The notes: generated from the letters alone by a model not told the origin. Shown: positions 1 to 11,072, counted from the first letter of the stretch. The stretch is DNA of 64,000 nucleotides from Bacillota bacterium (GCA_029558315.1 JAKQFQ010000472.1:1-64000), one strand, 5' to 3'. Translations and numbers: made by a program.

Positions 1-2
1 TG

Positions 3-626
3 GAACAGGAGACAGAAACAATCATTCTTGAGGATGATGTGATTCCCTGTCCGGAATTCTTCCGATTCTGTCAGGAAATGTTAACGTATTATTGTGACAA
101 CCCACGTGTGATGATGGTATCAGGAACGAACCTGATGAAGAAGTATGCGATGACTAAGCCATATACCTTCTCCTGTTTCTCAAGCATTTGGGGATGGGCA
201 ACCTGGCGACGCGCCTGGAAGCTATATGATCCAGATGTAAGGGACTGGCCGGAAATGAAAAAAAATCATTCTTTTAGATGTGTTCAGAGCGGACTGGCTT
301 ATCTGTTCCTAAAACGCAATATAGAGAGCGTGTACACGAAGAAGAAAGATACCTGGGATATACAGTGGGATTATTGCAGACATAAAAACAAGGGATTAGG
401 CATCGTACCCCGAGAGAATTTAATTAGAAATATTGGCTTTGACAGAGAAGATGCAACACATACCAAGGAAGGCAGTACAGAAGATTTTTCCTATGGACAA
501 ATGCATTTTCCGATAGAGAAAGGTAATGTGGTTAAACGGGATACTGAGTATGATAAAGCATATATACATAAATATTTTGGAATGAAAAAAATACTGGATT
601 ATGTGCGAAAAAAGTTGAGCAAATAG
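3..626 (+). CDS. Glycosyltransferase, 5'-truncated by window edge
   Basis: The ORF frame stays open upstream of the listed GTG at 39 (..ETIILEDDVIPCPEFF..), giving a DxD-like EDD motif; GT2/GT-A-like sequence. Confidence 0.6.
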   Translation, partial: EQETETIILEDDVIPCPEFFRFCQEMLTYYCDNPRVMMVSGTNLMKKYAMTKPYTFSCFSSIWGWATWRRAWKLYDPDVRDWPEMKKNHSFRCVQSGLAYLFLKRNIESVYTKKKDTWDIQWDYCRHKNKGLGIVPRENLIRNIGFDREDATHTKEGSTEDFSYGQMHFPIEKGNVVKRDTEYDKAYIHKYFGMKKILDYVRKKLSK

Positions 627-652
627 GATTCATTACAGGAAAGGGCAATTGT

Positions 653-1150
653 ATGAAGCAGCAAAAACCATGGGAACATATTTCTTTAATTGTATATGAT
701 TTTGACGGTGTTATGACGGATAATCGGGTCATGGTGGATCAGCATGGGGTTGAGAGTGTGATGGTGAACCGTGGTGATGGCTATGGAATTGCGCAGATTA
801 AGAAAATGGGAATTTTGCAGGTGATTATTTCCACAGAGACGAACGAAGTAGTAAAAAGGCGGGCGGAGAAACTCCAAATTGATATCATTCACGGAGTGGA
901 AGATAAGAGGAGTATTCTACAGAATTATTGTATAGAACAGAAGATAGCATTGGAAAATGTCCTGTTCCTCGGTAATGATTTGAATGATTATGATGCAATG
1001 ATGATTACCGGATTCCGGGGAGCTCCGGCAGATGCAGAGGAAGAGATACTTGCAATTGCTGACTGGATATCCAAGTCCAATGGCGGCTATGGAGTGATTC
1101 GGGAGCTGTATAGAAAACTTAGCAGTATAAGTCAAATTGCAAGAAGGTAG
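653..1150 (+). CDS. HAD-family phosphatase, KdsC-like / acylneuraminate-associated
   Basis: LIVYDFDGVMTDNR N-terminal HAD motif and FLGNDLNDYDAM C-terminal motif; 165 aa. Confidence 0.75.
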   Translation: MKQQKPWEHISLIVYDFDGVMTDNRVMVDQHGVESVMVNRGDGYGIAQIKKMGILQVIISTETNEVVKRRAEKLQIDIIHGVEDKRSILQNYCIEQKIALENVLFLGNDLNDYDAMMITGFRGAPADAEEEILAIADWISKSNGGYGVIRELYRKLSSISQIARR

Positions 1151-1162
1151 GAAGAATTAGGA

Positions 1163-1981
1163 ATGAGTAAAATAACAGTGATTACTCCGACCTGGAACCA
1201 GGCTGAGTATATCGCAGATACAATAGAATCTGTACTTTGCCAGACACATCAGAATCTGGAATACATTATTATTGACAACTGCTCTGACGATGGTACGCAA
1301 GAGATTGTAGAAGAGTACCAGAAGAAAGATATAAGAATCCGATATCTTAGAGAGAAGGATCATGGACAGGCAGAGGCAATTAATAAGGGGTTAAGAATGG
1401 CAACCGGAGAGATTGTCTGCTGGCTTAATTCTGATGATTTTTTCTTCGATTATGAAGTCTTTACAAAAGTAGATTCCCATTTCAACCAGAAAAGTGACGT
1501 TGGTGTCATTGTTGGAGATGGATGGTATTGCGATAAATCCAAGAAAATGACAGAATATAATGAATCAGATCGTAAGGTACCCAAGTGGGTTCTGAGCAGG
1601 TGGTATTATATCGTTCAGCCTTCGGTATTCTGGCGAAAAACAGACTTATGTCTGGATGAGAATTATCACTATGTATTTGATTGGAAATTTTTTATCGGGA
1701 TGTTTGGAAAGTGTCAGGTCTATTATTCTCATGAACCTTATTCTGTTTATCGAATGTATGAGGATAATAAAACCGGTCAGGATAATGCAAAGCGAAAGTT
1801 AGAAATCTATCTTCTGCAAAAGGAATTGGGCGTCAGCCGATGCAACACTGCATGGTGCCGTTATGTCTATCAGATTTATCAAAAGTCGGAAGAACGAAAC
1901 AAACCGTCCATGAAGAAGAATGTGGATCGCCTGAGTCGCATTCTCTTTCATCTGAGCGGAAAGCGAATCTGCAGCTTTTAA
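1163..1981 (+). CDS. Glycosyltransferase family 2
   Basis: ITVITPTWNQAEYIADTIESVLCQT...IIDNCSDDGT...NSDD, typical GT2. Confidence 0.85.
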   Translation: MSKITVITPTWNQAEYIADTIESVLCQTHQNLEYIIIDNCSDDGTQEIVEEYQKKDIRIRYLREKDHGQAEAINKGLRMATGEIVCWLNSDDFFFDYEVFTKVDSHFNQKSDVGVIVGDGWYCDKSKKMTEYNESDRKVPKWVLSRWYYIVQPSVFWRKTDLCLDENYHYVFDWKFFIGMFGKCQVYYSHEPYSVYRMYEDNKTGQDNAKRKLEIYLLQKELGVSRCNTAWCRYVYQIYQKSEERNKPSMKKNVDRLSRILFHLSGKRICSF

Positions 1982-2058
1982 TAGGATTCCAATGGAGATC
2001 CGGTTGTAAGTGTATTAAAATTTAGTTATAATAAACGGGCAGAATCTAGGAGACTGGC

Positions 2059-2898
2059 ATGGAACAGGAAAAATCACAAATCAATATTGCGGTGTTGATG
2101 ACATGCTTTAACCGAAAACAACAGACTATCGAATGTATCAGGTCGCTGCTGAATAATGGGACAGAATATCACTATTCCTTTGTGATTACTGATGCTGCGA
2201 GTACAGATGGAACCAGTGATGCAATCCGGGCAATGAATGAAGATACGATTATTCTTAACGGTACCAGTAATTTGTTCTGGAATGGCGGTATGGTTCATAC
2301 ACTTGATTATGCACTGAAGAATTGTGAACACTACGATTATGTTATGCTGGTGAATGATGATGTCACTTTTTATCCCAATATGATGCAACCGCTTCTTACG
2401 AGATTACAGCAGACAGACGCAGATGTAATCGTTGGCGCAACCAGGGATCATCAGGGTAAAACAAGTTATGGTGGCGTAAAAATGTTATCCAGACATTTTG
2501 CAAGATTCGCATTACAGGACCCAACAGAGGAAGTTCTGGAGTGTGATACCTTTAATTGCAACTGCATACTGATGGGACGTGATACCTTTATAAAAGCCGG
2601 AAACCTCGATCCAGCTTATGTCCATAGTATGGGGGATTATGATTATGGAATGTCGATTCATAAGTTGGGACTTCGAATCATTAGTTCTTCGGATTATGTA
2701 GGTGTATGTGATGATAACGACAATGCCAATACCTGGCGGGACTGTACTTTAACGCGCCGGGAACGGTTGAAAAAAAAGGAAGGCCCCAAGGGACTTCCAA
2801 GAAAAGACTGGTATCATTTCGTGAGAAAGAATTATGGCTTTTTTCCGGCCATATATCATTCTGCGACACCATATATAAGAATTTTACTTAAAAAATAA
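2059..2898 (+). CDS. Glycosyltransferase family 2
   Basis: IAVLMTCFNRKQQTIECIRSLL...DAASTDGT...VNDD; ATG with upstream RBS. Confidence 0.85.
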   Translation: MEQEKSQINIAVLMTCFNRKQQTIECIRSLLNNGTEYHYSFVITDAASTDGTSDAIRAMNEDTIILNGTSNLFWNGGMVHTLDYALKNCEHYDYVMLVNDDVTFYPNMMQPLLTRLQQTDADVIVGATRDHQGKTSYGGVKMLSRHFARFALQDPTEEVLECDTFNCNCILMGRDTFIKAGNLDPAYVHSMGDYDYGMSIHKLGLRIISSSDYVGVCDDNDNANTWRDCTLTRRERLKKKEGPKGLPRKDWYHFVRKNYGFFPAIYHSATPYIRILLKK

Positions 2899-2913
2899 TG
2901 AAGGAGGCAACAA

Positions 2914-3849
2914 ATGGGAAAACGTATTTTGGTAACCGGAGGTGCCGGTTTTCTGGGGTCACATCTTTGTGATCGTTTAATTCAGGAAGGAAATGATGTA
3001 ATTTGTCTGGATAATCTATATACAGGAAATAAGAACAATATTAGACATTTACTTGGACATCCCTATTTTGAATTTATTCGCCATGATATTATTGAACCGA
3101 TACATTTGGAGGTGGATCAGATTTACAATCTTGCCTGCCCTGCAAGTCCGGTGCATTACCAGTATAATCCAATTAAAACAACCAAAACCAGCGTTATTGG
3201 TGCCATGAACATGTTAGGCCTTGCCAAGCGAGTACATGCAAGAATTCTGCAGGCATCAACGTCTGAGGTATATGGAGATCCGGAAGTACATCCACAGCCG
3301 GAAAGCTACAGGGGATGTGTCAATACGATTGGAATCCGTTCCTGCTATGACGAAGGGAAGCGAGTTGCAGAGACTCTGTTCTTTGATTATAACAGAATGC
3401 ATCATCTTGATATTAAGGTAATGAGAATTTTTAATACCTATGGACCGAATATGCATCCGGCCGATGGAAGAGTGGTCTCTAATTTTATTGTTCAGGCTCT
3501 TAAAGGAGAAGACATCACGGTATTTGGAGATGGTAGCCAGACCAGAAGCTTCTGCTATGTGGATGATCTGATTGAGGGTATGGTTCGACTGATGAATTCC
3601 AGGGAAGGATTTACAGGACCGGTTAATATCGGTAATCCCGAAGAATTTACGATTAAGCAATTGGCAGAGATGGTCATTCGCCTTACCAACAGTACTTCGC
3701 AGATTGTATATCGTCCGTTGCCATCAGACGATCCTTTACAGAGAAAACCTGTAATTGATCTGGCCAAGAAGGAGCTTGGATGGGAACCGGCCATTCCTTT
3801 AGAAGAAGGATTAGTAAAAACGATTGACTATTTTAAAACAATTATATAG
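2914..3849 (+). CDS. NAD-dependent epimerase/dehydratase, UDP-glucuronate decarboxylase (UXS)-like
   Basis: [18 protein letters not shown] Rossmann motif, [19 protein letters not shown] catalytic region; GGAGG RBS. Confidence 0.82.
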   Translation: MGKRILVTGGAGFLGSHLCDRLIQEGNDVICLDNLYTGNKNNIRHLLGHPYFEFIRHDIIEPIHLEVDQIYNLACPASPVHYQYNPIKTTKTSVIGAMNMLGLAKRVHARILQASTSEVYGDPEVHPQPESYRGCVNTIGIRSCYDEGKRVAETLFFDYNRMHHLDIKVMRIFNTYGPNMHPADGRVVSNFIVQALKGEDITVFGDGSQTRSFCYVDDLIEGMVRLMNSREGFTGPVNIGNPEEFTIKQLAEMVIRLTNSTSQIVYRPLPSDDPLQRKPVIDLAKKELGWEPAIPLEEGLVKTIDYFKTII

Positions 3850-3889
3850 TATTGGCAGTAACGATTGACACAGGAAGAGAAGCAGGCCT

Positions 3890-5884
3890 ATGATTCGTGA
3901 TTTAAGGTGTACGATTTTGAATACGAAGCTTACGGCAGCCACCGCATCGGAAGCGGTGGCTTTTTTAGGTGAGGGAATCAAAGAAGGCCTAAAAGGTCAG
4001 TATATCTGTAATGTTAGTGTCAATACGGTAATGTATGCCAGAAAGAAGGAAGCGTATCGTGAGATTCTGAATCATTCAGCAATGACACTGCCAAACAGCA
4101 GACAGCTTAGTGTTGAAATGAATACGCAGGGCTATCCGAATGCTGCCAGAATCGACATCGTAGATTTTATGGAGAAGTCCTTTGCCATGGCTGAAGAACG
4201 CGGACTAACCCAATTCTTATATGGTTCGACGCAGGAAAATCTGGAACAGCTTAAGAAGCATCTGCTTATGAAGTATCCTAAACTGAGAATTGTCGGAAGT
4301 TATGCACCACCATTTCATGCTATGGAGGAAGACGAGGATCAGGAAGTAACAAAGATGATTCAAAAATCCGCTGCTGATATGATCTGGGTAGGACTGGGAA
4401 TGCCTTTTCAGGAGGAATGGGTTGCGTCTCATGCTAAATGCTTTGACGGGGTAACCATTGCAGTAGGATATGGTTTGGATGTGTGCGCCGGAGTATTGAA
4501 GCAGGCACCCAAATGGATGAGAAAGTGTAGTCTGGACTGGATTTACAGGATGATGCTAGATCCCAAAAGACTGATGAAACGATATCTGGCACTTAATTTA
4601 AGATATATCTGGCTGACTGGCAAGAAAACGGTAAGAAATACGATAGCCTGGATACCGGCGTTGATTATGATTCTGGTTATTTTTGTGTTATCTTCACAGA
4701 CAGGAGTGGCTTCGAAGGAATCCAGTCAGTATCTGACACTCCAATTGGTCAATTCTGTAAAGAGTGGTGTGGACTACACGGCAATCGCACAGGCGGAGGC
4801 ACTGGAAGCACTGGATACACTTGTAAGAATGCTGGCACATATGGCAGAGTATGCCCTGCTGTCTCTTTTTATTGGACTGGCTGTTACCGTCAATGGAGTT
4901 AGAAAGAAGTTACGTTTGTTCTATATGAGTCTGCTTGGTGTCCTTGTGGCTTTAGCGGATGAATTCTTCCAGATCTTTATCCCGGGAAGGTATGGAGACC
5001 TGCTCGATGCACTTTTTGATTCTTTTGGAGTAATCGCAACAGCGATTCTCTTCTATATCATTGGACGCAATGTCAGAGCGAAAATAGAAATCCCTAAGAC
5101 TAAGGAACCAAGGAGACGAAAGTTTATGAACCTTTGTCTGGATGATATTTCTTTTGAAGATGCGGTAGAACGAATTGGCGATTTGGCAAAGAGCGAAGGA
5201 AAGCATTATGTGGTGACGCCTAATGTTGATCATGTAATTAAGATTGAGAACGATATTGAATTTCGCAGGCTTTACGAGGATGCGGATCTGATCCTTACGG
5301 ATGGAACTCCATTGATGTGGATTGCGGACTCACTTGGTTATCCAATTAAAGAGAAAATCCCAGGAGCGGATATGCTGCCACGTGTATGTGAAATGGCGGC
5401 AAAGAAAGGATATACGATGTTTTTCCTTGGTGCTGGCGAGGGAATTGCCCAAACAGCAGCAAAACGACTGATGAAACGTTATCAGGGGCTTAAGGTGATA
5501 GGATGTTATTCACCACCATTGGGATTTGAAAAAGACAGTAAGATGGTCGAAAAAGCGATAAAGGAAATTAACCAAAAGAGTGCAGATGTTCTTGTACTGG
5601 CACTTGGTTCACCTAAACAGGAAAAATTCCTCTACCAGCACAAAAATGAAATGAATTTTCATGTTGCCTTACCATTTGGAGCAGCGGTTGATTTTGAGGC
5701 TGGTGAAGTAAAACGTGCTCCCGGATGGATTCGTGCAATGGGAATGGAATGGTTTTATCGTTTTCTGCAGGAACCGGGGCGCTTGTTTCGCCGATATTTT
5801 ATAGAAGATATAATGATATTTTGGCTGGCATGGAAATACAGGAATGAAATCATCAGAATTGGAACAGAGGAGGATCAGATATGA
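3890..5884 (+). CDS. WecG/TagA/CpsF - VanZ - WecG/TagA/CpsF fusion protein
   Basis: Two WecG/TagA-like domains (approx. aa 8-240 and 410-650) flank a VanZ-like membrane domain (VLSSQTG...HMAEYALLSLFIG...ADEFFQIFIPGRYGDLLDALFDSFG). The second domain has VVTPNVDH and LTDGTPLMW. Confidence 0.8.
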   Translation: MIRDLRCTILNTKLTAATASEAVAFLGEGIKEGLKGQYICNVSVNTVMYARKKEAYREILNHSAMTLPNSRQLSVEMNTQGYPNAARIDIVDFMEKSFAMAEERGLTQFLYGSTQENLEQLKKHLLMKYPKLRIVGSYAPPFHAMEEDEDQEVTKMIQKSAADMIWVGLGMPFQEEWVASHAKCFDGVTIAVGYGLDVCAGVLKQAPKWMRKCSLDWIYRMMLDPKRLMKRYLALNLRYIWLTGKKTVRNTIAWIPALIMILVIFVLSSQTGVASKESSQYLTLQLVNSVKSGVDYTAIAQAEALEALDTLVRMLAHMAEYALLSLFIGLAVTVNGVRKKLRLFYMSLLGVLVALADEFFQIFIPGRYGDLLDALFDSFGVIATAILFYIIGRNVRAKIEIPKTKEPRRRKFMNLCLDDISFEDAVERIGDLAKSEGKHYVVTPNVDHVIKIENDIEFRRLYEDADLILTDGTPLMWIADSLGYPIKEKIPGADMLPRVCEMAAKKGYTMFFLGAGEGIAQTAAKRLMKRYQGLKVIGCYSPPLGFEKDSKMVEKAIKEINQKSADVLVLALGSPKQEKFLYQHKNEMNFHVALPFGAAVDFEAGEVKRAPGWIRAMGMEWFYRFLQEPGRLFRRYFIEDIMIFWLAWKYRNEIIRIGTEEDQI

Positions 5885-8214
5885 GAATAGCAATCGATCT
5901 GACCAGCCTTGATGATAATTTTTCGGGTCTGGAACGTTATGCAATGAGCTTATCAAAAGAACTGATTGAAGCAGGAAGCGGTGATCAGTTCTATTTGCTT
6001 TTTAAAAATCAGATTCCCAGGCTTATGAAACAGCAGGCCGCAATGGAGTCTGTTACACCGGTAATCGTTCGTGGAAAAAACAGATTGCTTGTAAACCAGT
6101 TGAGCTTGCCGTTGAAAATGAGCAGTATTCCTGCGGATGTTTATCTTTTTCCTGCATTTCCGGTTCCGCTGATGTTTCATAAAAATAATACTTTTGGTCT
6201 GATTGCCGATATGACTTGTTTTGACTGTCCGGATACGATGAAATCAAAAGCAAGACTGTTTTTTCGCGTGATGACGAAACATACGGCTAAGGTAAGTCGG
6301 GGGATTTTTACGATATCCGACTTCTCAGAAGGACGAATCACAGATATCCTGCAACTTAAACATCCGCAGATTCAGAAGGCATACTGTGGAATTGAGCGCA
6401 ATGATTTTATACCCAATTCTGCAAGAGAGAAGGAGATCAGGGATAAATATTCCCTGCCGGAGCGATTCCTTTTAAGCCTTTCTACAATTGAGCCAAGAAA
6501 GAATATTGAATTGCTGTTGAAAGCATACGCCAACCTGCTAGACGAAAAGATTAAGCTGCCACCACTGGTCCTTGCAGGAAGAAATGGATGGCTGATGGAG
6601 AAGAAAATAAACACAATTGATGATTCGATAAAGGACAGGATCATTTTTACCGGGTTTATTGAAGAACAGGACATTGCAACATTATACTCCATGGCAGAAT
6701 GTTTTATCTTTCCATCAAAATATGAAGGATTTGGAATGCCTCCATTGGAGGCACAGGCAGCAGGTGTTGCCAGAATTATTACTTCAGATACACCGGCACT
6801 TAGAGAAGTGATGGCAGATACGGCCACTTATTTTATCAATGAGGATGCCCGGAATCTGCAGAATGTATTAGCGAAGTATCGAGAGATTACTCCAACGACA
6901 AAACAGCAACGAGAGGAGAATCTGAACCGGTTTTCCTGGAGAGAATCGGCAGGTAATCTACGCGCCTGGATGGAATTGAGCTATGAACCTCCAAAACACC
7001 GCATAAAGGAACTTGTTCGAAGCATAATACCAAGACAGTGGATTAATCGACGTAACCAGCTAAGAGATCAAAAAGCATTAAGGAAAACAGCAGAAATGAT
7101 TTCGCAGTGGTCAGCACAACAGACTACAGCACCTGGATTAACACAAGGTGTTAATCTATATGGTGATGGAGCATCCCCGACGGGATTGGGACAAAGTGTT
7201 CGATTAATAGAAAATCTTCTATATCGCTCGCAGATGAAATACCATTATTATGCCTTTCCGCTGGAGGGAGAATTTCGTAAAACCAATTATAAAGTAAATC
7301 TGTTTCATATTCAGCCGGCGAAATGGCCGGAGTTTGTTAAGACATTTCCCAAAGAATGTCTGATAGGACATTATAATATTGCATATTGGCTATGGGAGAC
7401 TCCGTGTTTTCCAAAAGAATGGATCAGTGCCCTGGAATGCTTTGATGAAATATGGGTACCTTCCGAATATATTGCTGATGCAATCAAAAAGGTAACAGAG
7501 AAACCTGTCACGGTAATCCCATATGGTATGGAGATGGATGAGCTTACGAATGTAAATGAGATTCGTAAAAACTACAATATTCCAAAGGATGCGATTACGT
7601 ATCTAATCATGTATGATAGTTTAAGCGGATTGGAACGAAAGAACCCACAGGCAGCATTACAGGCTTTCTGCGGCGCATTTCCAAAGGAAAGAGAGAATGT
7701 CTGGATTATCTTGAAAGGAAAACATATGAGTGTTCGAAACAGATCGCATATTCAGACAATTATTAAGGATTATCAGAATCAGATCTGGATTGAGAATACG
7801 CTGGAAGAAAGTGCTGTCATGGAACTTCTTGCAATGAGTGATGTTCTGATTTCGTTACATCATGCGGAAGGATTTGGACTGCCATTGGCTGAAGCGATGT
7901 TTCAGAGAACCGCAGTGGTTGCGACAGGATGGTCCGGTAACATGGAGTTTATGAAAGAATCCAATAGCTGTCTTGTCCCGTATTCCATGACAACCTTAAA
8001 AAAGGATGCCGGACCGTACCCAAAAGGGACGGAATGGGCCAAACCGGATGTGGAGGCAGCGGCCAGGTGGATTCGTAATCTTGCAGATCAGCCGCAATGC
8101 TTACAGGATAGAAAGAACAGGGCAGGCAAAGAAATCAGAGAATTGCTATCCGTTGACGCAATGACACAGCGGATATCGAAACGTTTGGGAGAAATATTCC
8201 AAATGGAGGAGTAA
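5881..8214 (+). CDS. Tandem GT4 glycosyltransferase (two GT-B domains in one polypeptide)
   Basis: Two GT4 donor-binding signatures: FPSKYEGFGMPPLEAQAAG and SLHHAEGFGLPLAEAMFQR. ATGA overlap with the upstream gene. Confidence 0.85.
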   Translation: MRIAIDLTSLDDNFSGLERYAMSLSKELIEAGSGDQFYLLFKNQIPRLMKQQAAMESVTPVIVRGKNRLLVNQLSLPLKMSSIPADVYLFPAFPVPLMFHKNNTFGLIADMTCFDCPDTMKSKARLFFRVMTKHTAKVSRGIFTISDFSEGRITDILQLKHPQIQKAYCGIERNDFIPNSAREKEIRDKYSLPERFLLSLSTIEPRKNIELLLKAYANLLDEKIKLPPLVLAGRNGWLMEKKINTIDDSIKDRIIFTGFIEEQDIATLYSMAECFIFPSKYEGFGMPPLEAQAAGVARIITSDTPALREVMADTATYFINEDARNLQNVLAKYREITPTTKQQREENLNRFSWRESAGNLRAWMELSYEPPKHRIKELVRSIIPRQWINRRNQLRDQKALRKTAEMISQWSAQQTTAPGLTQGVNLYGDGASPTGLGQSVRLIENLLYRSQMKYHYYAFPLEGEFRKTNYKVNLFHIQPAKWPEFVKTFPKECLIGHYNIAYWLWETPCFPKEWISALECFDEIWVPSEYIADAIKKVTEKPVTVIPYGMEMDELTNVNEIRKNYNIPKDAITYLIMYDSLSGLERKNPQAALQAFCGAFPKERENVWIILKGKHMSVRNRSHIQTIIKDYQNQIWIENTLEESAVMELLAMSDVLISLHHAEGFGLPLAEAMFQRTAVVATGWSGNMEFMKESNSCLVPYSMTTLKKDAGPYPKGTEWAKPDVEAAARWIRNLADQPQCLQDRKNRAGKEIRELLSVDAMTQRISKRLGEIFQMEE

Positions 8215-9366
8215 ATGAAAAAAATTGCAATAATCAATCAGCGATATGGCAAGGAAGTGATTGGCGGATCTGAATACTACACCATGCTTTTAGCCAATCG
8301 ACTAAAAAAAGAATATGAGGTTGAGATATTGACCAGTCGTTCCCTGACCTATGATACATGGGGCAATGACTATCCCAACGAGGAATGGATAGATGATATT
8401 CATGTGCGAAGATTTGATGTGGAAGGAAAACGACATTTATTTCTTAGAAAAATCATCAGAAACCTGATTATACGACTTCATTGGAAAGGAAAAAAACTGG
8501 AAGAAATCTGGCTTCGTGTATTGGGACCATATCTTCCGGGGTTGATAAAGTTTCTAAAGGAACATGCCAGTGAATATGACAGGTTTATCTTTGTTACATA
8601 CCTGTATTATCCGACGGTTATGGGATTGCCACTGGTCATGGAACGGTCTGTATTTATCCCGACAGCGCATGATGAACCCTATATCAATCTTGGCGTTTAT
8701 AAAGATTTATTTACCAGAAGTCATGCAATTGGTTATCTGACGCAGGAAGAAAAGGAAATGGTGGAACACAAATTCCATAATGAAGCAATTTTAAATGAGG
8801 TGATTGGAACTGGTATTGAGGTGCCTGATTCAATCAGTTCAGAGCAGTTTTTTTCAAAATACAAGATTCAGGGTAAGTATCTATTGTATGTGGGAAGAAT
8901 TGAACCAATGAAAGGATGCAGAGAGATGTTCGATGCATTCATTGAGATGAGGCAACAACGAGAGGATCTTTTACTTGTTGTGATTGGTAAAGATTACATG
9001 AAGATACCGGAATCGGATGGAATTCGCTTTCTGGGCACTGTCTCGGAGAAAGATAAATTTGCTGCAATGCAGGGAGCAGCTGCGCTGTGGTTACCATCTG
9101 CGAATGAGAGTCTTTCCCTTGTGGTCCTAGAAGCGATGGCTGTTGGTACACCGGTGCTGGTGAATGGACAATGTCTGGTATTGGAGGGACATTGCAGAAA
9201 AAGTCAGGCTGGAATTGCATATCACAATGCAGATGAAATGAAAGAGGGAATTGAGAACTTCTTTACAAAAGAGCATTGGGAAATGCGAAAGAATGCCAAA
9301 GCGTATGTACAAAATAATTACACCTGGGAAATGGTCATGAAGAAACTGCAGCGTTTACTGGCATAG
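8215..9366 (+). CDS. Glycosyltransferase family 4
   Basis: LLYVGRIEPMKGCREMF and LPSANESLSLVVLEAMAVGTPVL; RBS ggagg. Confidence 0.85.
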   Translation: MKKIAIINQRYGKEVIGGSEYYTMLLANRLKKEYEVEILTSRSLTYDTWGNDYPNEEWIDDIHVRRFDVEGKRHLFLRKIIRNLIIRLHWKGKKLEEIWLRVLGPYLPGLIKFLKEHASEYDRFIFVTYLYYPTVMGLPLVMERSVFIPTAHDEPYINLGVYKDLFTRSHAIGYLTQEEKEMVEHKFHNEAILNEVIGTGIEVPDSISSEQFFSKYKIQGKYLLYVGRIEPMKGCREMFDAFIEMRQQREDLLLVVIGKDYMKIPESDGIRFLGTVSEKDKFAAMQGAAALWLPSANESLSLVVLEAMAVGTPVLVNGQCLVLEGHCRKSQAGIAYHNADEMKEGIENFFTKEHWEMRKNAKAYVQNNYTWEMVMKKLQRLLA

Positions 9367-9380
9367 ATGGGAGAACAACG

Positions 9381-11072
9381 ATGAAAGAAATGTTACAAAA
9401 ACTGTTATATATTATGTCTGCAAAAGAGAAAAGACAGATTGGTGGATTGCTCTTCATGATGCTGGTGGGTGGTTTTCTTGAACTGGCCGGTGTTTCTGTT
9501 GTACTTCCTTTGATTAACCAGATTATAGGAGCGGATAATGCATCGAATAAGCCGATTCTTATGCTGTCTGTACTATTGATTCTGGTTTATGTCGTTAAAA
9601 ATGTATTCCTTGCATGGATGTATCGCTCTATCTTTTCCTTTGTTTTTTCGGGAATGAGTGCTCTTTCTACGAGGATGCTGGCGGTCTATATGAAGGAACC
9701 ATATTCTTTTCATTTATCCAGAAACATAGCAGTGCTGCAACGAACAATCAGACAGGACGTGGAAGGCTGTTATCGTGTTATCAAGCCATTGCTGCAGATT
9801 ATTGCAGAATCCGTGATCTGCGCAACACTGATGATTTATTTGCTGGTAACCAATCCAATGATTACGATTTTTCTGGCATTATTGCTGGGAGTCTGTGTTG
9901 GTATCTTTCTGATTATTTCCAAGAAAACAGTCAAACGTCTCGGACAGGAGGACATTGGTTATCAGGCGAAAATGAATCAATGGGTTTTGCAGGCAATCAG
10001 TGGAATTAAGGAAATCAAGATATTAGGAAGGGAACCCTTCTTTGTAGAATCCTATCAGGGATATAGCAGGAAATCAGCCAAGAACAATGAAAGACAGCAG
10101 TTTTTGGTGCAGCTGCCAAGGATGGTAACGGAAACTGTTTGTATGGCGGGTGTATTGCTGTTAATTATTGCAAAAGCACTTTCGGGAGAAAATCTGGCTA
10201 CACTGATTCCCAAGCTTGCAGTATTTGCAATTGCGGCATTTCGATTACTTCCTTCTGTAGGGAAAATCAATGGCTTTTTGGCAGAGTTACTTTATTTCAG
10301 ACCCACAGTTGATTGCGTTTATGATGATTTAAAAGAACTTGAAAAGCTTGAGGGTAATTCAGAGCAAGCTGCAGATACAAAAGAAGATATGCCGGAGTTA
10401 CAGCTAAAGAAGGAGTTATGTACAGAACAACTGGATTTTCATTATGACATTAACGGAGAGAAGATACTTTCTGATGTCTCAATTCAGATTCCTATAGGAA
10501 AGGCAGTTGCGCTGATTGGACCTTCCGGTGCCGGCAAGACGACACTTGCTGATCTTTTAATGGGACTCCTTGTACCAACCAGGGGAGAAATCATGGTAGA
10601 TGGACAATCAATACAAAAGAATCTGCTCTCCTGGTATCGCCAGATTGGTTATGTCCCACAGACAATCTATTTGTCAGATGATTCAATTCGAAATAATGTC
10701 GCATTTGGAATCCCAGCGGATCAGATAAAAGATGAATTGGTGTGGAAGGCTTTAAAACAGGCGCGACTGGATGGCTTTGTTGAAGGCCTAAAAGAAGGGC
10801 TGGATACGCTGGCGGGAGATCGGGGAATCCGTCTTTCCGGTGGACAAAGACAGCGAATTGGTATTGCGAGAGCCCTTTACCATAATCCGCAGATTCTGAT
10901 TTTTGATGAGGCAACATCAGCACTGGACAATGAAACAGAACAGGCAGTTATGGAAGCGATTGAACAGTTGCATGGAAGTAAGACAATGATTATTATCGCA
11001 CATCGATTATCAACAATTGAGAATTGTGATATTACTTATGTGGTCAAGGATGGGAAAGTGACCTTAGCTTAA
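9381..11072 (+). CDS. ABC transporter, fused TM + ATPase (PglK/MsbA-like polysaccharide or lipid exporter)
   Basis: N-terminal TM segments; Walker A GPSGAGKTT, signature LSGGQRQRIGIARAL, Walker B ILIFDEATSALD. Confidence 0.88.
   Translation: MKEMLQKLLYIMSAKEKRQIGGLLFMMLVGGFLELAGVSVVLPLINQIIGADNASNKPILMLSVLLILVYVVKNVFLAWMYRSIFSFVFSGMSALSTRMLAVYMKEPYSFHLSRNIAVLQRTIRQDVEGCYRVIKPLLQIIAESVICATLMIYLLVTNPMITIFLALLLGVCVGIFLIISKKTVKRLGQEDIGYQAKMNQWVLQAISGIKEIKILGREPFFVESYQGYSRKSAKNNERQQFLVQLPRMVTETVCMAGVLLLIIAKALSGENLATLIPKLAVFAIAAFRLLPSVGKINGFLAELLYFRPTVDCVYDDLKELEKLEGNSEQAADTKEDMPELQLKKELCTEQLDFHYDINGEKILSDVSIQIPIGKAVALIGPSGAGKTTLADLLMGLLVPTRGEIMVDGQSIQKNLLSWYRQIGYVPQTIYLSDDSIRNNVAFGIPADQIKDELVWKALKQARLDGFVEGLKEGLDTLAGDRGIRLSGGQRQRIGIARALYHNPQILIFDEATSALDNETEQAVMEAIEQLHGSKTMIIIAHRLSTIENCDITYVVKDGKVTLA

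Noticed and set aside
6372-6827. 151-aa minus-strand ORF
   Set aside because: Antisense to the GT4 domain; no recognisable protein features.
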